Position numbers and translations under genes: made by a program
NCBI GenBank assembly: GCA_964036045.1
Contig: OZ038398.1
Coordinates: forward strand, 32,058,207 to 32,122,206
Reading direction: 5' to 3'
Length of the DNA stretch: 64,000 bases
DNA from: Eutreptiella sp. 'Long Island Sound 2002'
Lineage: Eukaryota; Euglenozoa; Euglenophyceae; Eutreptiales; Eutreptiaceae
In this document: positions 63,297 through 64,000 of the stretch, one piece after another
Layout of the letters: every line of letters starts with the position of its first letter
How positions within the stretch are numbered: the first letter of the stretch is position 1
The notes under the pieces: generated by a model
The model's database searches: none
Told to the model about the DNA's origin: nothing
The model's input: only the letters and a program-made list of their open reading frames with translations

Positions 63297-64000
63297 TCAC
63301 ATACCGCCCGGGCCCCGGTAGCCTCCTTGCGACGGATGCTGGGAGTACGTCACTTCATACTCCTCCCAGGGCGCTCTGAAGGAACCCGCATCGAAGTCCC
63401 GGCCGTCCACGTAGTAGCGGGGGATAAAGCGGCCGTCTTCTCTGCCCCTATGGTGGGCCCTGACCTCCGAAGGGGCGGGGCTGGGGGACCTCCCTGCAGA
63501 GACCATGGAGGCCCTGTCTATGGAGACCCGCCGTGGGCGGAGGGACGGTGGCAGGTGGCTGCCGGCGGACGAACGCGTTGGCGATGGGGATCGACTCGGG
63601 TCAAACCCTGGGGGGGGTGGGGGGCCATCGTACTCTTGGGGACCGGTCCGCAGGCCCTTGTGCCTCTTGTGCGGCGGCTCGGAGTGGGACCGGGGCTCAT
63701 GTCGGGCCCGAGGGGGCTGGATACCTCGCAGGGACTCCGCCCATTGGCGCGTAAGGCAGAGACCGGGGTGGCTCCAGGGCTTGATACTCGAACCGTCTGG
63801 GTGGGTGTCCGTAATGGTGGCCACCAGCCCCGAGGGGCCCATGGGAATTTGAACGGGCGGCACCGCTGCTCGAATAGTCCGCCATGCGCTCATCGGTAGG
63901 AGGAGGAAGCAGTACTTTACCGCAGTCCCTTTAGAGGCCAGGCCGTTCGGCTGGTGGGGGCCATGCACATCGCACCTGAAGTAGGCGGAGGCAGCCGCCA
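63297..64000 (-). CDS. LINE ORF1, C-terminal part
   Basis: Open to the window edge, so the start is missing. The visible 230 residues are Pro/Ser/Arg-rich with SR and SP dipeptides (PSRSPSPTRSSAGSHLPPS) and a Tyr/Gly-rich end (EEYEVTYSQHPSQGGYRGPG), typical of a disordered RNA-binding ORF1/gag-like protein. It ends ATG-TGA at 63299-63297, and the downstream frame stays open into ORF2. Confidence 0.55.
   Translation of the reverse strand, partial: AAASAYFRCDVHGPHQPNGLASKGTAVKYCFLLLPMSAWRTIRAAVPPVQIPMGPSGLVATITDTHPDGSSIKPWSHPGLCLTRQWAESLRGIQPPRARHEPRSHSEPPHKRHKGLRTGPQEYDGPPPPPGFDPSRSPSPTRSSAGSHLPPSLRPRRVSIDRASMVSAGRSPSPAPSEVRAHHRGREDGRFIPRYYVDGRDFDAGSFRAPWEEYEVTYSQHPSQGGYRGPGGM

Larger units (their letters stand above)
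58173..64000 (-). mobile_element. APE-type LINE, 5' end outside window
   Basis: ORF1 (63300-64000, open to the edge) and ORF2 lie in one frame, with endonuclease, RT, RNase H and a C-terminal zinc motif in that order. Presence of both an APE endonuclease and an RNase H domain fits the I/R1-like groups of non-LTR elements. No frameshift or extra stop occurs over nearly 6 kb, so the copy is young or active. Confidence 0.85.

Overview
The window looks like nuclear DNA of a large, repeat-rich eukaryotic (protist) genome, probably an alga. The evidence is long Ty3-type LTR retrotransposons, an APE-type LINE, hAT-like and TA-flanked DNA elements, GT-AG introns, extensive micro- and minisatellites and many G/C homopolymer runs. 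Element A belongs to a gag-pol type I associate with dinoflagellate genomes, but that is recollection and the lineage stays open. No rRNA gene, convincing tRNA gene, CRISPR array or prokaryotic operon was seen.

Layout. 1-6192: LTR retrotransposon A (minus strand; 5' LTR, gag, damaged pol; runs off the left edge). 6193-6525: unexplained sequence. About 6525-15764: Ty3-type element B (minus; 5' LTR, primer site, very long gag, pol cut off just after the integrase catalytic Glu). 15765-17883: non-coding sequence ending in a candidate polypurine tract and 3' LTR of a plus-strand element E. 18850-20550: decayed gag-protease fragment C. 20688-23137: compact element D with two 318-bp LTRs and only a coiled-coil ORF. 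23138-44350: mostly non-coding, with three TA-flanked C-run DNA elements, tandem arrays, dispersed repeats, a probable LINE 3' remnant and one unrecognised coding region (28394-29150). 44359-47332: two hAT-like copies in inverted orientation. 48746-52056: F-box/TPR gene on the minus strand with one well-supported intron. 54205-57256: two exons of a GT10 fucosyltransferase-like gene on the plus strand, head-to-head with the F-box gene. 58173-64000: LINE on the minus strand (ORF1 cut by the right edge).

Two observations stand out. First, the hAT-like copies are each flanked by non-matching 8-bp sequences, but the four flanks pair perfectly as reverse complements across the pair. That is expected if the 430-bp spacer was inverted by recombination between the copies (or mis-oriented in assembly). 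Second, three different retroelements (A, B and the LINE) place gag/ORF1 and pol/ORF2 in one reading frame separated by a single stop codon (TAG-GGG, TAG-CGG, TGA-CTG), suggesting a shared reliance on stop-codon readthrough. Element B also carries, in its leader, a perfect 21-nt complement of its own primer-binding site region, as a self-priming element might.

The two host genes appear to be a cytosolic/nuclear F-box-TPR protein (probable SCF adaptor) and a Golgi fucosyltransferase; nothing in the sequence links their functions.
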